NCBI GenBank assembly: GCA_900542445.1
Contig: UQNN01000012.1
Location: forward strand, 3,676 to 67,675
Direction: 5' to 3'
DNA from: an uncultured Eubacteriales bacterium
GTDB lineage: Bacteria > Bacillota > Clostridia > Christensenellales > Aristaeellaceae
Length of the DNA stretch: 64,000 nucleotides
Under the pieces are notes generated by a model, which was given only the letters and a program-made list of their open reading frames with translations, was not told the DNA's origin and did not search any database. The position numbers were made by a program, and so were the translations under genes. Below are positions 15,310-23,724 of this stretch, one piece after another; position 1 is the stretch's first letter, and each line of letters starts with the position of its first letter.

Positions 15310-16752
15310 ATGGCGAAGAAAAATCAGCAGGAGTTCGTTCAGCACATCACCCCGCGCAGCGAGGATTTCTCCCAGTGGTACACCGACGTGGTGCGCCTGG
15401 CCGATCTGATGGATTACACCCCCGTCCGCGGCTGCATGGCCATTAAGCCCTACGGCTACCGCATTTGGGAGCTGATTCAGCAGCAGATGGACGCGGAATT
15501 TAAGCGCACCGGCCACCAGAACGTGAGTATGCCGATGCTCATTCCGGAAAGCCTGCTGCTTAAGGAAGCGGACCACGTCGAGGGCTTTGCGCCGGAAGTG
15601 GCGTGGGTCACGCAGGGCGGCACCGAGCCGCTGACCGAGCGTCTGGCGATCCGCCCGACGAGCGAGACGATTTTCTGCACGATGTATGCCAAGTGGGTGC
15701 AGAGCTGGCGCGATCTGCCGCTCAAATACAACCAGTGGTGCTCCGTCATGCGCTGGGAGAAGACGACCCGCCCGTTCCTGCGCACGGCCGAGTTCCTCTG
15801 GCAGGAGGGCCACACCGTCCATGCCACTGCCGAAGAGGCGCAGGAAGAGACGATGCAGATGCTGGGCGTTTACCGCGACTTCTGCGAAAAGAACCTCGCG
15901 ATTCCGGTTTACTGCGGCCAGAAGAGCGAAAAGGAAAAGTTTGCCGGCGCGCGCGCGACGTATTCCATCGAAGCGATGATGCAGGACGGCAAGGCGCTGC
16001 AAAGCGGCACGAGCCACAACTTCGGTACGAACTTCTCCGAGCCGTTTGAAATCAAGTATCTGGACAAGGACGGCACGCAGAAGTATGCGCACGAGACGAG
16101 CTGGGGCACCAGCACCCGTCTCATCGGCGCGATTATCATGACCCACGGCGACGAGCGCGGCCTGAAACTGCCGCCGATGATCGCGCCGTATCAGGTGGTC
16201 GTGGTGCCGGTCGCCGCGCATAAGGAAGGCGTGCTGGAGGGCGCGAAGGCCGTCGCCGACAAGCTGACCGCCGCCGGACTGCGCGTGAAGTTTGACGACC
16301 GCGACAACGTGACGCCGGGCTGGAAGTTCAACGAGTGGGAGCTCAAGGGCGTTCCGGTTCGCGTCGAGATCGGCCCGCGCGATTTGGCTGAGGGCAAAGT
16401 GATGAGCGTGCGCCGCGACACTTTCGAGAAAGCGCCGCTGGATATCGAAGGCCTTGAGGGCGAAATCAAGGCGATGCTGGACGCGATTCAGACCAACATG
16501 TTTGAAATTGCCCGCGCGTTCCGCGACGCGCACACCGCCGATGTGCACAACATGGAAGAGCTGGGCAGACAGGTGGACGGCGGCTATGCCAAGGCCATGT
16601 GGTGCGGCGATCAGGCGTGCGAGGACGAGATCAAGGATCGTTTCAGCGCGTCTTCCCGCTGCATGCCGTTTGACCAGACGCCCATCGGCGAGACCTGCGT
16701 CTGCTGCGGCAAGCCGGCCAAGAAGGTCATCTATTTCGCAAAGGCATATTGA
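15310..16752 (+). CDS. proS: Prolyl-tRNA synthetase, archaeal/eukaryotic-like short form
   Basis: Prolyl-tRNA synthetase charges tRNA-Pro in the cytosol. At 480 residues it is the short archaeal/eukaryotic-like type without the ~180-residue editing insertion found in E. coli ProS. Class II motifs are visible: motif 2 around MRWEKTTRPFLRTAEFLWQE and motif 3 around STRLIGAIIMTHGDERGLKLP-like residues near 275-290. An anticodon-binding domain follows (~290-400), then the C-terminal domain typical of this type, with Cys pairs in the CVCCGKPAK stretch and an aromatic end (FAKAY) that reaches the active site. Expression is under the T-box just upstream. A strong terminator follows the stop codon. 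Many Clostridia use this form. Confidence 0.97.
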   Translation: MAKKNQQEFVQHITPRSEDFSQWYTDVVRLADLMDYTPVRGCMAIKPYGYRIWELIQQQMDAEFKRTGHQNVSMPMLIPESLLLKEADHVEGFAPEVAWVTQGGTEPLTERLAIRPTSETIFCTMYAKWVQSWRDLPLKYNQWCSVMRWEKTTRPFLRTAEFLWQEGHTVHATAEEAQEETMQMLGVYRDFCEKNLAIPVYCGQKSEKEKFAGARATYSIEAMMQDGKALQSGTSHNFGTNFSEPFEIKYLDKDGTQKYAHETSWGTSTRLIGAIIMTHGDERGLKLPPMIAPYQVVVVPVAAHKEGVLEGAKAVADKLTAAGLRVKFDDRDNVTPGWKFNEWELKGVPVRVEIGPRDLAEGKVMSVRRDTFEKAPLDIEGLEGEIKAMLDAIQTNMFEIARAFRDAHTADVHNMEELGRQVDGGYAKAMWCGDQACEDEIKDRFSASSRCMPFDQTPIGETCVCCGKPAKKVIYFAKAY

Positions 16753-16760
16753 TGTTGAAA

Positions 16761-16792
16761 GGGGCTGTTCAAATGTACAGCCCCTTTTTTCC
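16761..16792 (+). terminator. Terminator of proS
   Basis: GGGGCTGT (16761-16768) pairs with ACAGCCCC (16777-16784), followed by eight T residues. Confidence 0.92.
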
Positions 16793-16821
16793 AATACCGC
16801 GGTTCAGAAAGGAGAGACGAC

Positions 16822-18987
16822 GTGAAAGCCAAGGCAAAACTGTACGGGCCGATGCTGCTGGCGGCGCTGCTCTGCGCGCTGGTATTCGCGACGGGCGCGA
16901 TGAAAAAGCCGAGTGAATTTGAATTGCTGAACGGGCAGTATATGCAGCTTGCGGGCGGAAAGACGCGCTACGCCGTGGCCGACGGCGACGCTTACGGCGC
17001 GCTTTCCGGCGAGATGACGGGGCTGCACCTGCCCGCGGGCAAATACCGCCTGAGATGGATGATTTCCGGCGACGGCGACAATGTGCTGCGGCTGAAAAAC
17101 GACGACGGCGCGGCCATTACGCCGGATGAATTCGTGCTGCCTGCCGACGAGGGCGAAGGCGAATGCGTATTTGAAATCGAGGAAGCCTGCGAAAACTTTG
17201 CGGTCGAAATCGAGTTTGCCTCCGGCAGTTATCTGGATGTGTACGGTTTAAAGCTCTACACGCCGAAATATCAGGACGACGCGTTCACGCTGCTGTTTTT
17301 TGCCATCGGCGCAAGCGTGCTGTATGGGCTGCTGGCGACGGGCAGGCTGACGCGCCGGAACATGGCGCCTGCGCTGTTTATCGGTCTGGCCGTGCTGCTT
17401 TCGTGCTCCATGTCGCTCAAATCGACGTTCAACTATGGTCACGACGGCGCGTATCATCTGGCGCGCCTGCAAAATCTGGCGGACGGCCTGAAAAGCGGGC
17501 AGTTCCCCGTGCGCATGGGCGGATTTTCTTTCAACGGTTATGGCGCAATCACGTCTGTCTTTTATCCGGATGTTTTTCTCTATCCCTTTGCGCTGATGCT
17601 GCTGGGCGGGGCGAGCGCGGCCTACGTGGGCAACGTACTGCTCGCCGCCCTGAACATCGGCGCGGCGGCGGGCATGTATGCGGCGGCGAAGCGGCTGTTT
17701 CAAAACCGCTGGGCGGCGACCTGCGCGTCGGTGCTCTATACGCTGTCGGCGTATCGCGTGATGGATGTGTATACGCGCGTAGCCGTCGGCGAGGCGATGG
17801 CGATGGCGTTTTTCCCGCTGTTCATCGTGGGACTGTATGAGGCGCTTTTCGGCGACGCGAAATGCTGGCGCATGCTGGCGCTGAGCGCGTGCGGCATTTT
17901 TTTGAGCCACATGCTCTCTACGATGCTCTGCGCGGTGCTGGCGGCGGGCGCGGCGCTGTTGTGTCTGCGCCGGATGATTGGGCAGAAGCGGTTTGTGCCG
18001 CTGGCGAAGGCGGCCGGGCTCTGCCTGTTGCTGGGGCTGTTTCAGCTGGCGCCGTTTTGCATGTACAGCATGCAGGGGATCGGCGCGGGCACGCTGGTCA
18101 ACGATCTGACGGTCAACGCCGTGGAACCGGGGCAGATTTTGATGATGGGGGCGGGTTCGGCCTCCGGAAGCAGCGCCAATCAGAAGGTGTTGGCGTTTTC
18201 GGTTGAAATCGGCCTGCCGCTGCTGATAGGCGCGATGCTGGCGCTGTATGCCGCGCTGCAAAAGCCGGAACGCGGCGAAAATGAAAAGGCCGTGCTGAGG
18301 CTGCTGGCCTGCGGCGCGGCGCTGGCCGTTGCGGCGACGGATTTCTTTCCATGGGGGCCGGTTTCCACGCTGATGGGCGGCAAGGTTGGCTACATGCAGT
18401 TCACGTGGCGGCTGCTGATGTTTGTCGCGCCGCTGCTGGCGCTGGCCGGAGGTTATGGCGTAACCGAGCTGGGCGGGAAGCGCCCGGACGCGGCGGCGGC
18501 CGCTGCGCTGTGCATGGCGGCGGTCTGCGTCATGCCGACGCTCTCCGGCGAACTGCATGGGGCCAGATACATTGAACAGGGCGCGACTGTCAGCCCGCAT
18601 CTGGGACTGGCTTATGCGGAATACACCCTGCCGGATACGAATTTTCTTGAAACGCGCGACCGTTCGCTTCATATCGAGGGCGGTGTCGCGGTTGCGGATT
18701 ACGCCAAGCGGGGAACGACGATCACCGCGCAGGTGGAGGCGGCGACAGAGGGAACGGTTTCTTTCCCGCTGTTTGATTACGACGGCTATCGGGCGACGCT
18801 GAACGGGCAGGAAATCGCAGTCGAAACCGGAGACAACAACCGCGTGCAGATTCGCGTTCCCGCCAGAACGGACGGCGAAGTGCGGATATGGTTCGCCGGG
18901 AAGCGCTGGTGGAAGATCACGGACGCGGTCTCGCTGGTGGCGCTGCTGGCGGTGCTGCTGCGCAGAAAGTTTGGGAAGCGGGCATGA
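16822..18987 (+). CDS. Large membrane protein, PTPS-related/YfhO-like, paralogue 2
   Basis: A 721-residue paralogue of the proteins at 7451 and 18984. It has the same order: membrane anchor, external beta domain with LPAGKYRLRWMISGDGDN, a first loop with NYGHDGAYHLARLQNLADG and NGYGAITSVFYPDVFLYPF, about eleven membrane segments, and an external C-terminal domain with FDYDGYRATLNGQE before a final hydrophobic segment after AGKRWWKITDAVS. The start is GTG at 16822 with AAAGGAG at 16808-16814. The next paralogue overlaps its stop by four bases (ATGA). Only 29 bases separate it from the proS terminator and no promoter is visible there, so expression may depend on read-through. The function is probably glycan-related, by inference. 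Confidence 0.75.
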   Translation: MKAKAKLYGPMLLAALLCALVFATGAMKKPSEFELLNGQYMQLAGGKTRYAVADGDAYGALSGEMTGLHLPAGKYRLRWMISGDGDNVLRLKNDDGAAITPDEFVLPADEGEGECVFEIEEACENFAVEIEFASGSYLDVYGLKLYTPKYQDDAFTLLFFAIGASVLYGLLATGRLTRRNMAPALFIGLAVLLSCSMSLKSTFNYGHDGAYHLARLQNLADGLKSGQFPVRMGGFSFNGYGAITSVFYPDVFLYPFALMLLGGASAAYVGNVLLAALNIGAAAGMYAAAKRLFQNRWAATCASVLYTLSAYRVMDVYTRVAVGEAMAMAFFPLFIVGLYEALFGDAKCWRMLALSACGIFLSHMLSTMLCAVLAAGAALLCLRRMIGQKRFVPLAKAAGLCLLLGLFQLAPFCMYSMQGIGAGTLVNDLTVNAVEPGQILMMGAGSASGSSANQKVLAFSVEIGLPLLIGAMLALYAALQKPERGENEKAVLRLLACGAALAVAATDFFPWGPVSTLMGGKVGYMQFTWRLLMFVAPLLALAGGYGVTELGGKRPDAAAAAALCMAAVCVMPTLSGELHGARYIEQGATVSPHLGLAYAEYTLPDTNFLETRDRSLHIEGGVAVADYAKRGTTITAQVEAATEGTVSFPLFDYDGYRATLNGQEIAVETGDNNRVQIRVPARTDGEVRIWFAGKRWWKITDAVSLVALLAVLLRRKFGKRA

Positions 18988-21107
18988 ACAGAAAGCTTTT
19001 GACCTACGGGCCGGTCGTGCTGCTGGCGCTGCTCTGCGCGGCGGCGTTTGCCACGGGCGTGCTGACCCGGTATCCCGTTCTGGAAGCCCAGGTGCAGGCG
19101 ATGGATTTCCCGAACGGCACGGCGGTGAGCCTTGAAAACGGGGATGTTTACGGCGTGGTGCCAAGCGGCGGGCCGGGACACAGCCTTTCCGCCGGAACAT
19201 ATCGGCTCAAATGGTTTGTTGACGGCGACGGGGACAACGCCCTGCATCTGTACAGCGAAAACGGCGTGAAAATGGAGCCGGAGACGGTGATTCTGCCCGC
19301 CGGTCAGTTTGAAGGGGAATTTGAGTTTACGCTGGACAGCGCGATATCCGGCTTGCAGCTTCAATTTGAATTTGCCGCCGGAACGTACATGGAGATTTAC
19401 GACGTTCGGATTTATACGCCCGGATGCAGCGACAACGCCTTTACGCTGCTGTTTGCATCGCTGGCGTTCAGCCTGATTTGGGTGGCTGTGCGCAGGGGCA
19501 GGCTTCGGACAGCACAGATAGAAGGGATGCTGATGATCGGGCTGGCCGTGCTTTTTGCCAGCGCGCCCGCGTTTCAGGAGACGCTGCACATCGGCGACGA
19601 CATTCAGTATCATCTCTGCCGGATTGAAAACATCGTGGATGCGTGGCAGTGCGGGCAGTTTCCGGCACGGCTGGGCGCGTATATGTACGACGGATACGGC
19701 GCGCTGACCTCTGTTTTCTATCCGGATTATGCGCTGTATCCCTTCGCGCTGATGCGGCTGTGCGGCGCGAGCCTTGCCTATGTGGGCAACATGCTGCTCA
19801 TCAGCCTGAACATCGGCGCGGCGGCGGGCATGTATGCGGCGGCTAAACGCATGTTTGGCGGCGGACGGGCAGCGGCTGCGGCCTCGACGCTGTACGTGCT
19901 GGCGGCGTATCGGCTGACGGACGTATACGCGCGGTTCGCGGTCGGCGAAGCGCTGGCGATGGCCTTTCTGCCGCTGTTTATCGCGGCGCTGTGGGATTGC
20001 GTGGCCGGAGACAAGAATCGCTGGAAAGCGCTGGCGCTCAGCGCGGCGGCGATCTTCCTTTCGCACATGATCACGACGCTGCTTTGCGCGCTGATGGCGC
20101 TGCTGCTGTGCCTGATGAACGCGCGGCGCATTCTGCGCGAAAAGCGGCTGGCGAATCTGCTGAAAGCGGCGGGGCTTTGCCTGCTGCTCGTCCTGTTTCA
20201 TCTGGCCCCGATGCTGATGTACATCAGGGAGGGACTGGGCGCAAGCGACTTGATGCGGGACGTGAGTTATTCGAGCATACGGCCCGCCGAACTTTTGAGT
20301 TCAAACGGGCGTTTTGCGGTTCAAATCGGCCTGCCGCTGATGCTTGGCGCGGCGCTGGCAGCTGAGGCGGTCTGCAAGCGAGGCAAGATTGGGGAGAAGG
20401 AACGCGCGGCGCTGACGCTGGTGCTGGGCGGCGCGGCGGCGGCGCTTGCGGCCACCTCGTTTTTCCCGTGGAGCTATGCGGTGGCGCTGACGGGCGGGCT
20501 GGTGAACTACATCCAGTTCCCGTGGCGGCTGCTGGCGCTGACGGCGGCGCTGCTGGCGCTTGCGGCGGCCTATCCGATTGCCGGAATGCAGGGGGAACAT
20601 CAGAAACTGGCCGTGGTTCTCGCGCTGGCGCTTTCCGTGGCGGCGGTGCAGCCGCAGCTCCAAGCCTATGTGGAAGAAGACGGAATGGCCTGCGGCGTCG
20701 GCATCAGCCCGCACCTGACCAACGTGGAATATCTCATTCCGGATTCGTATCCGACGCGGACGGGCAACCGGGAATATGCGGCGAGCGAAGGCGTTTCGGT
20801 GACGAATGAGACGAAGCGGGGATCGACTGTCACCGCCGACGTAGACGCAAAGCAGGACGGAACGCTGCTGCTTCCGCTGTTCGGCTACGACGGCTATCGG
20901 GCGCAGGTGGACGGGCAGAACGTGGAAGTCGCCCTGAATCAGGCGCAGAATAATCGCCTTGAAATTCATCTGTCCGCCGGAACGCGCGGCACGCTGCGCG
21001 TGCGGTTCGCTGGGAAAACGTGGTGGCGTTTGACGGACGCGGTTTCCCTGCTGACGCTGATCGGGCTGTTTATGGAAAGAAGGAAGGAAAGAAAGAAGCA
21101 TGTTTGA
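18984..21107 (+). CDS. Large membrane protein, PTPS-related/YfhO-like, paralogue 3
   Basis: A 707-residue third member of the family. I start at the ATG at 18984, which overlaps the previous stop and gives the same MNRKLLTYGPVVLLALLC anchor layout as its paralogues; a longer frame upstream has no comparable signal. Conserved blocks: HIGDDIQYHLCRIENIVDAW and DGYGALTSVFYPDYALYPF in the first loop, FGYDGYRAQVDGQN in the external C-terminal domain, and FAGKTWWRLTDAVSLL at the end. In the first loop the motif reads GDD where the other copies have GHD, so a His present in the other two is replaced by Asp. The downstream gene overlaps by eight bases, so the genes from 16822 onward form a coupled set. 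Confidence 0.75.
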   Translation: MNRKLLTYGPVVLLALLCAAAFATGVLTRYPVLEAQVQAMDFPNGTAVSLENGDVYGVVPSGGPGHSLSAGTYRLKWFVDGDGDNALHLYSENGVKMEPETVILPAGQFEGEFEFTLDSAISGLQLQFEFAAGTYMEIYDVRIYTPGCSDNAFTLLFASLAFSLIWVAVRRGRLRTAQIEGMLMIGLAVLFASAPAFQETLHIGDDIQYHLCRIENIVDAWQCGQFPARLGAYMYDGYGALTSVFYPDYALYPFALMRLCGASLAYVGNMLLISLNIGAAAGMYAAAKRMFGGGRAAAAASTLYVLAAYRLTDVYARFAVGEALAMAFLPLFIAALWDCVAGDKNRWKALALSAAAIFLSHMITTLLCALMALLLCLMNARRILREKRLANLLKAAGLCLLLVLFHLAPMLMYIREGLGASDLMRDVSYSSIRPAELLSSNGRFAVQIGLPLMLGAALAAEAVCKRGKIGEKERAALTLVLGGAAAALAATSFFPWSYAVALTGGLVNYIQFPWRLLALTAALLALAAAYPIAGMQGEHQKLAVVLALALSVAAVQPQLQAYVEEDGMACGVGISPHLTNVEYLIPDSYPTRTGNREYAASEGVSVTNETKRGSTVTADVDAKQDGTLLLPLFGYDGYRAQVDGQNVEVALNQAQNNRLEIHLSAGTRGTLRVRFAGKTWWRLTDAVSLLTLIGLFMERRKERKKHV

Positions 21108-21630
21108 CGCGCTGAAAAAGAGCATGATCGATGCAATCGAGGAAGGACAGCTCAAACTGGGCTATCGTGACGAGACGATTCGGCTGTATTATCCGCTGGA
21201 ATCCCTCTGTGCGTTGACCGGAAAAAAGCTGGACGCGGCGCAGATGATGCGCGAACTGGAAGCCTTTTTTACGGAAGACGAAGCAGAGCTTGGAAAAATC
21301 GAAATCAGCCGCAGAGGAGACCGCTTCTGCCTGGCCGTCGGGCCGAAGGGCGCGGCGTGGGTGCATGCGCACACGAATCCAAACGGCTTTCTGGCGGCGT
21401 TTATCGCGGCCATTGGGCGGCATGGTTGCACGATGGACGAGCTGCTGGCAGTTTTTAACCGATATGGCGACAGGGTGCATGTGGAGGAATTGCACAACGG
21501 CGAATTTGACTGGCTCATCTCTTTTGAAGACGGACAGCCGGACGCGTACCGCTACTGCATCGCCGACGAAGGCTGCCACCTGACCTATCATCGGTTTACG
21601 AAGGAAGATTATGAGGCGTTTGGGTTTTGA
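21100..21630 (+). CDS. DUF3877-like small soluble protein
   Basis: A 176-residue acidic protein without signal peptide or membrane segments. Its N-terminus (MIDAIEEGQLKLGYRDETIR, then LYYPLESL) and overall size agree with my memory of the DUF3877 family of Clostridia; this should be checked by profile search. No catalytic motif is evident. The start codon lies eight bases inside the end of the upstream membrane protein gene, so translation is coupled. Being a cytosolic partner encoded between two kinds of multi-spanning envelope proteins, it could regulate or assemble them, but nothing in its sequence shows this directly. Confidence 0.55.
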   Translation: MFDALKKSMIDAIEEGQLKLGYRDETIRLYYPLESLCALTGKKLDAAQMMRELEAFFTEDEAELGKIEISRRGDRFCLAVGPKGAAWVHAHTNPNGFLAAFIAAIGRHGCTMDELLAVFNRYGDRVHVEELHNGEFDWLISFEDGQPDAYRYCIADEGCHLTYHRFTKEDYEAFGF

Positions 21631-21653
21631 ACGCGCGAAAGGAGGAAGAAGGC

Positions 21654-23573
21654 ATGCGCCGATCAAAAAGAGGGATTGCGCTGGGGGCGGCGCTCTGCGT
21701 GCTGACGCTCGTCGTTTCCGTTTTGCTGCAAAAAGCCGGATATCTGATTTATCTGAACAGCGACATGGCGTCGGAAATCATTCTGGCCAACCGGCAGGCG
21801 CAGACGCACAGCCTTGTGCAGATGGACTGGCTGTATTCGACCGAGATCCACAGCGTTCACATGAACCTGTTTTACGCGCTGGCGTTTGTTTTTACGCCGA
21901 GCTATGAGGCGGCGCGGATCATCGGCAATACGCTTGTCTTCATCATGGGCATGGCAGCCTGCGCGGGGCTGTGCAGCGCGTGCGGGCTGTCGCTGGGCGC
22001 GTCGCTCTGCGCGGCGGCAATGCTTCCGCTGGCGGCGAGCACCGTCTATGCGGAAAACATGACCGTCGGCGGATATTACATCATTCATCTGGTTTTCGGT
22101 TTCTGGGGCGCGGCGCTGTGGCTGAAAGCGGCGCGGCAGAGAAGAAAGCGGAATACGGCGGCGTTTGCGGCAATCTGCCTGGTGGAAGGGCTTTGCTCGG
22201 TGCGCTATGTGCTCTGCTTCCTGTGTCCGATGGTCGTTGTGGCGGGGCTTGACTGGCTGCTTTCCTCAGGCAGGCGCACGCTGCGCGACACGCACACGCG
22301 TTTTCTGGGCGTGACGCTGGCGGGTTTTGCGCTGGGCGTGCTGGGTTATGCCGCGTCGGAAGTGGTCTATCCGCGGCTGTTTGTCAGCGGCGTCGGCGGG
22401 GCGGGCTCGTTTGTGTTCAACCCGCTGGACGGTCGGGCAATGGGGCAGACGCTTTGGACGGTCTTCGCGGATTTCCTCAAGCTCATCGGCTGGCGGGGCG
22501 GGGCGGCGCTGTTTTCGCCGGAGGGCGCAGCCAACCTGCTGATCGCCGCGGTGCTCGTGCTTGGCACGATTGCGACGCGTCGCGTTTACGCGGGGCTGAA
22601 CCCTGAAGATGAACGCGAATGGACGGGCAGGCGGGTGATGCAGTATGCCGCGGCGGCGTTCTTCGTCAATCTGTTCTGCTTTGTATTCGTACAGGGAACG
22701 TATCTGAACCGCTATCTGATTCTGGCGGTGATCTTCTTTGTGCCGGTGCTGGCCGTGGTGCTGCACGGGCTGGAAAAAGGGCGGCTGCGCAGCCTGCTGC
22801 TGCTGGCGGTCTGCGCGCAGCTGGCGCTTTCTTCCGGCATGATGCTCCGCGACGCGAAATCCGCCGAGCCTCACGCACAGGAGCGCGGCGCGGACATGAT
22901 GGAAGCGGCAGACTATCTGACGGAGAACGGCTACACGCACGGATACGGCACATTCTGGAATGTCCGCGTGATGCAGGAGCGGACGCAGGGCGCGCTGACG
23001 TTCACCGGCGTTGCCCCGGTGGAGACGGAGGAGGGCGCGGTATCGAGCGTATCGCTCGACCCGATTCGCTGGCTTGAGCCGGACGACTATTCCGACCTGG
23101 ATATCTGCCCGGAACGCACGTTCCTGCTGCTGACCCGCGCGGAAGAGGAACAGCTCGCGCCGTGGCTGGCGATGACGGGCGCGCCGAAGATTCACGAAAA
23201 CGACACGTATGCGATATACGGATTCGGTTCCTCGATGGAGATCTGCGGCGACATGCTGCTGGGCAAGATGAAGCTGGAAAACGCGGTTTTTGCGGACGGC
23301 ACATACACGATTTCGCCGGAAGGGCGCATGCGCGTGCCGACTTCGTGGCGGGAGAAGGGCACGTATACGCTGCGGGTGAACTGCGAGGGCGAAGGCGGCA
23401 CGGTGCAGGCGTTTGCGACGCGCGGTTTTGAGGTGATCGGCGAAGCGGAACTTGCGCCGGGAGAAAACAGCGTTCGATTCACGCTGGAGGACGACGACAA
23501 ATACTTCATGCTCCTGATTCGGAGCGGAGAAAATGAAATCCGGCTGACGAATTTGGAATTTTTGAAAGAATGA
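21654..23573 (+). CDS. GT-C-like membrane protein, paralogue a
   Basis: A 639-residue protein with about ten to twelve membrane segments in the first ~410 residues and an external domain of ~220 residues at the C-terminus. The first external loop carries YLNSDMASEIILANRQA, an acidic motif next to the first membrane segment as in GT-C glycosyltransferases that use lipid-linked sugars. The gene at 23725 has the same motif (YLDSDMASELALA) and plan, but lacks the last ~100 residues. The start is the ATG at 21654, eight bases after AAAGGAGG; a TTG further upstream has no support. A terminator follows. Substrate and acceptor are unknown; no defined family could be assigned with confidence. Confidence 0.6.
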   Translation: MRRSKRGIALGAALCVLTLVVSVLLQKAGYLIYLNSDMASEIILANRQAQTHSLVQMDWLYSTEIHSVHMNLFYALAFVFTPSYEAARIIGNTLVFIMGMAACAGLCSACGLSLGASLCAAAMLPLAASTVYAENMTVGGYYIIHLVFGFWGAALWLKAARQRRKRNTAAFAAICLVEGLCSVRYVLCFLCPMVVVAGLDWLLSSGRRTLRDTHTRFLGVTLAGFALGVLGYAASEVVYPRLFVSGVGGAGSFVFNPLDGRAMGQTLWTVFADFLKLIGWRGGAALFSPEGAANLLIAAVLVLGTIATRRVYAGLNPEDEREWTGRRVMQYAAAAFFVNLFCFVFVQGTYLNRYLILAVIFFVPVLAVVLHGLEKGRLRSLLLLAVCAQLALSSGMMLRDAKSAEPHAQERGADMMEAADYLTENGYTHGYGTFWNVRVMQERTQGALTFTGVAPVETEEGAVSSVSLDPIRWLEPDDYSDLDICPERTFLLLTRAEEEQLAPWLAMTGAPKIHENDTYAIYGFGSSMEICGDMLLGKMKLENAVFADGTYTISPEGRMRVPTSWREKGTYTLRVNCEGEGGTVQAFATRGFEVIGEAELAPGENSVRFTLEDDDKYFMLLIRSGENEIRLTNLEFLKE

Positions 23574-23579
23574 GAGCGG

Positions 23580-23622
23580 AACGGTCAGGCTGACAAGCGG
23601 CGCAAGTCTGGCCGTTTGTTTT
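23580..23622 (+). terminator. Terminator after the 21654 gene
   Basis: AACGGTCAG (23580-23588) pairs with CTGGCCGTT (23608-23616) with one T-G pair, followed by TGTTTT. Confidence 0.7.
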
Positions 23623-23661
23623 AAACGGGGACTTTCGGAACGGGCGCGCCGCGCTGACGGT

Positions 23662-23690
23662 TTGACAGCTTTTTTTGACAATGCTATAAT
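23662..23690 (+). promoter_or_regulatory. Consensus sigma-A promoter
   Basis: TTGACA (23662-23667), 17-base spacer, TATAAT (23685-23690). A second TTGACA at 23675-23680 lies too close to serve the same -10 box. It drives the gene at 23725. Confidence 0.92.
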
Positions 23691-23724
23691 AAAAAAATCG
23701 AAATGAAAGGCAGGGAAAGCGACG

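Noticed and set aside
15049..16794. Long - strand open frame covering proS and the T-box
   Set aside because: Runs through a functional riboswitch and a conserved synthetase; no protein family recognised.
18888..18983. Upstream extension of the third membrane paralogue
   Set aside because: The extension overlaps the previous gene and lacks a signal; starting at 18984 matches the paralogues.
17248..20201. Long - strand open frames opposite the membrane paralogues
   Set aside because: The paralogues on the + strand have conserved domains; the opposite frames are Arg/Gln-rich shadows.
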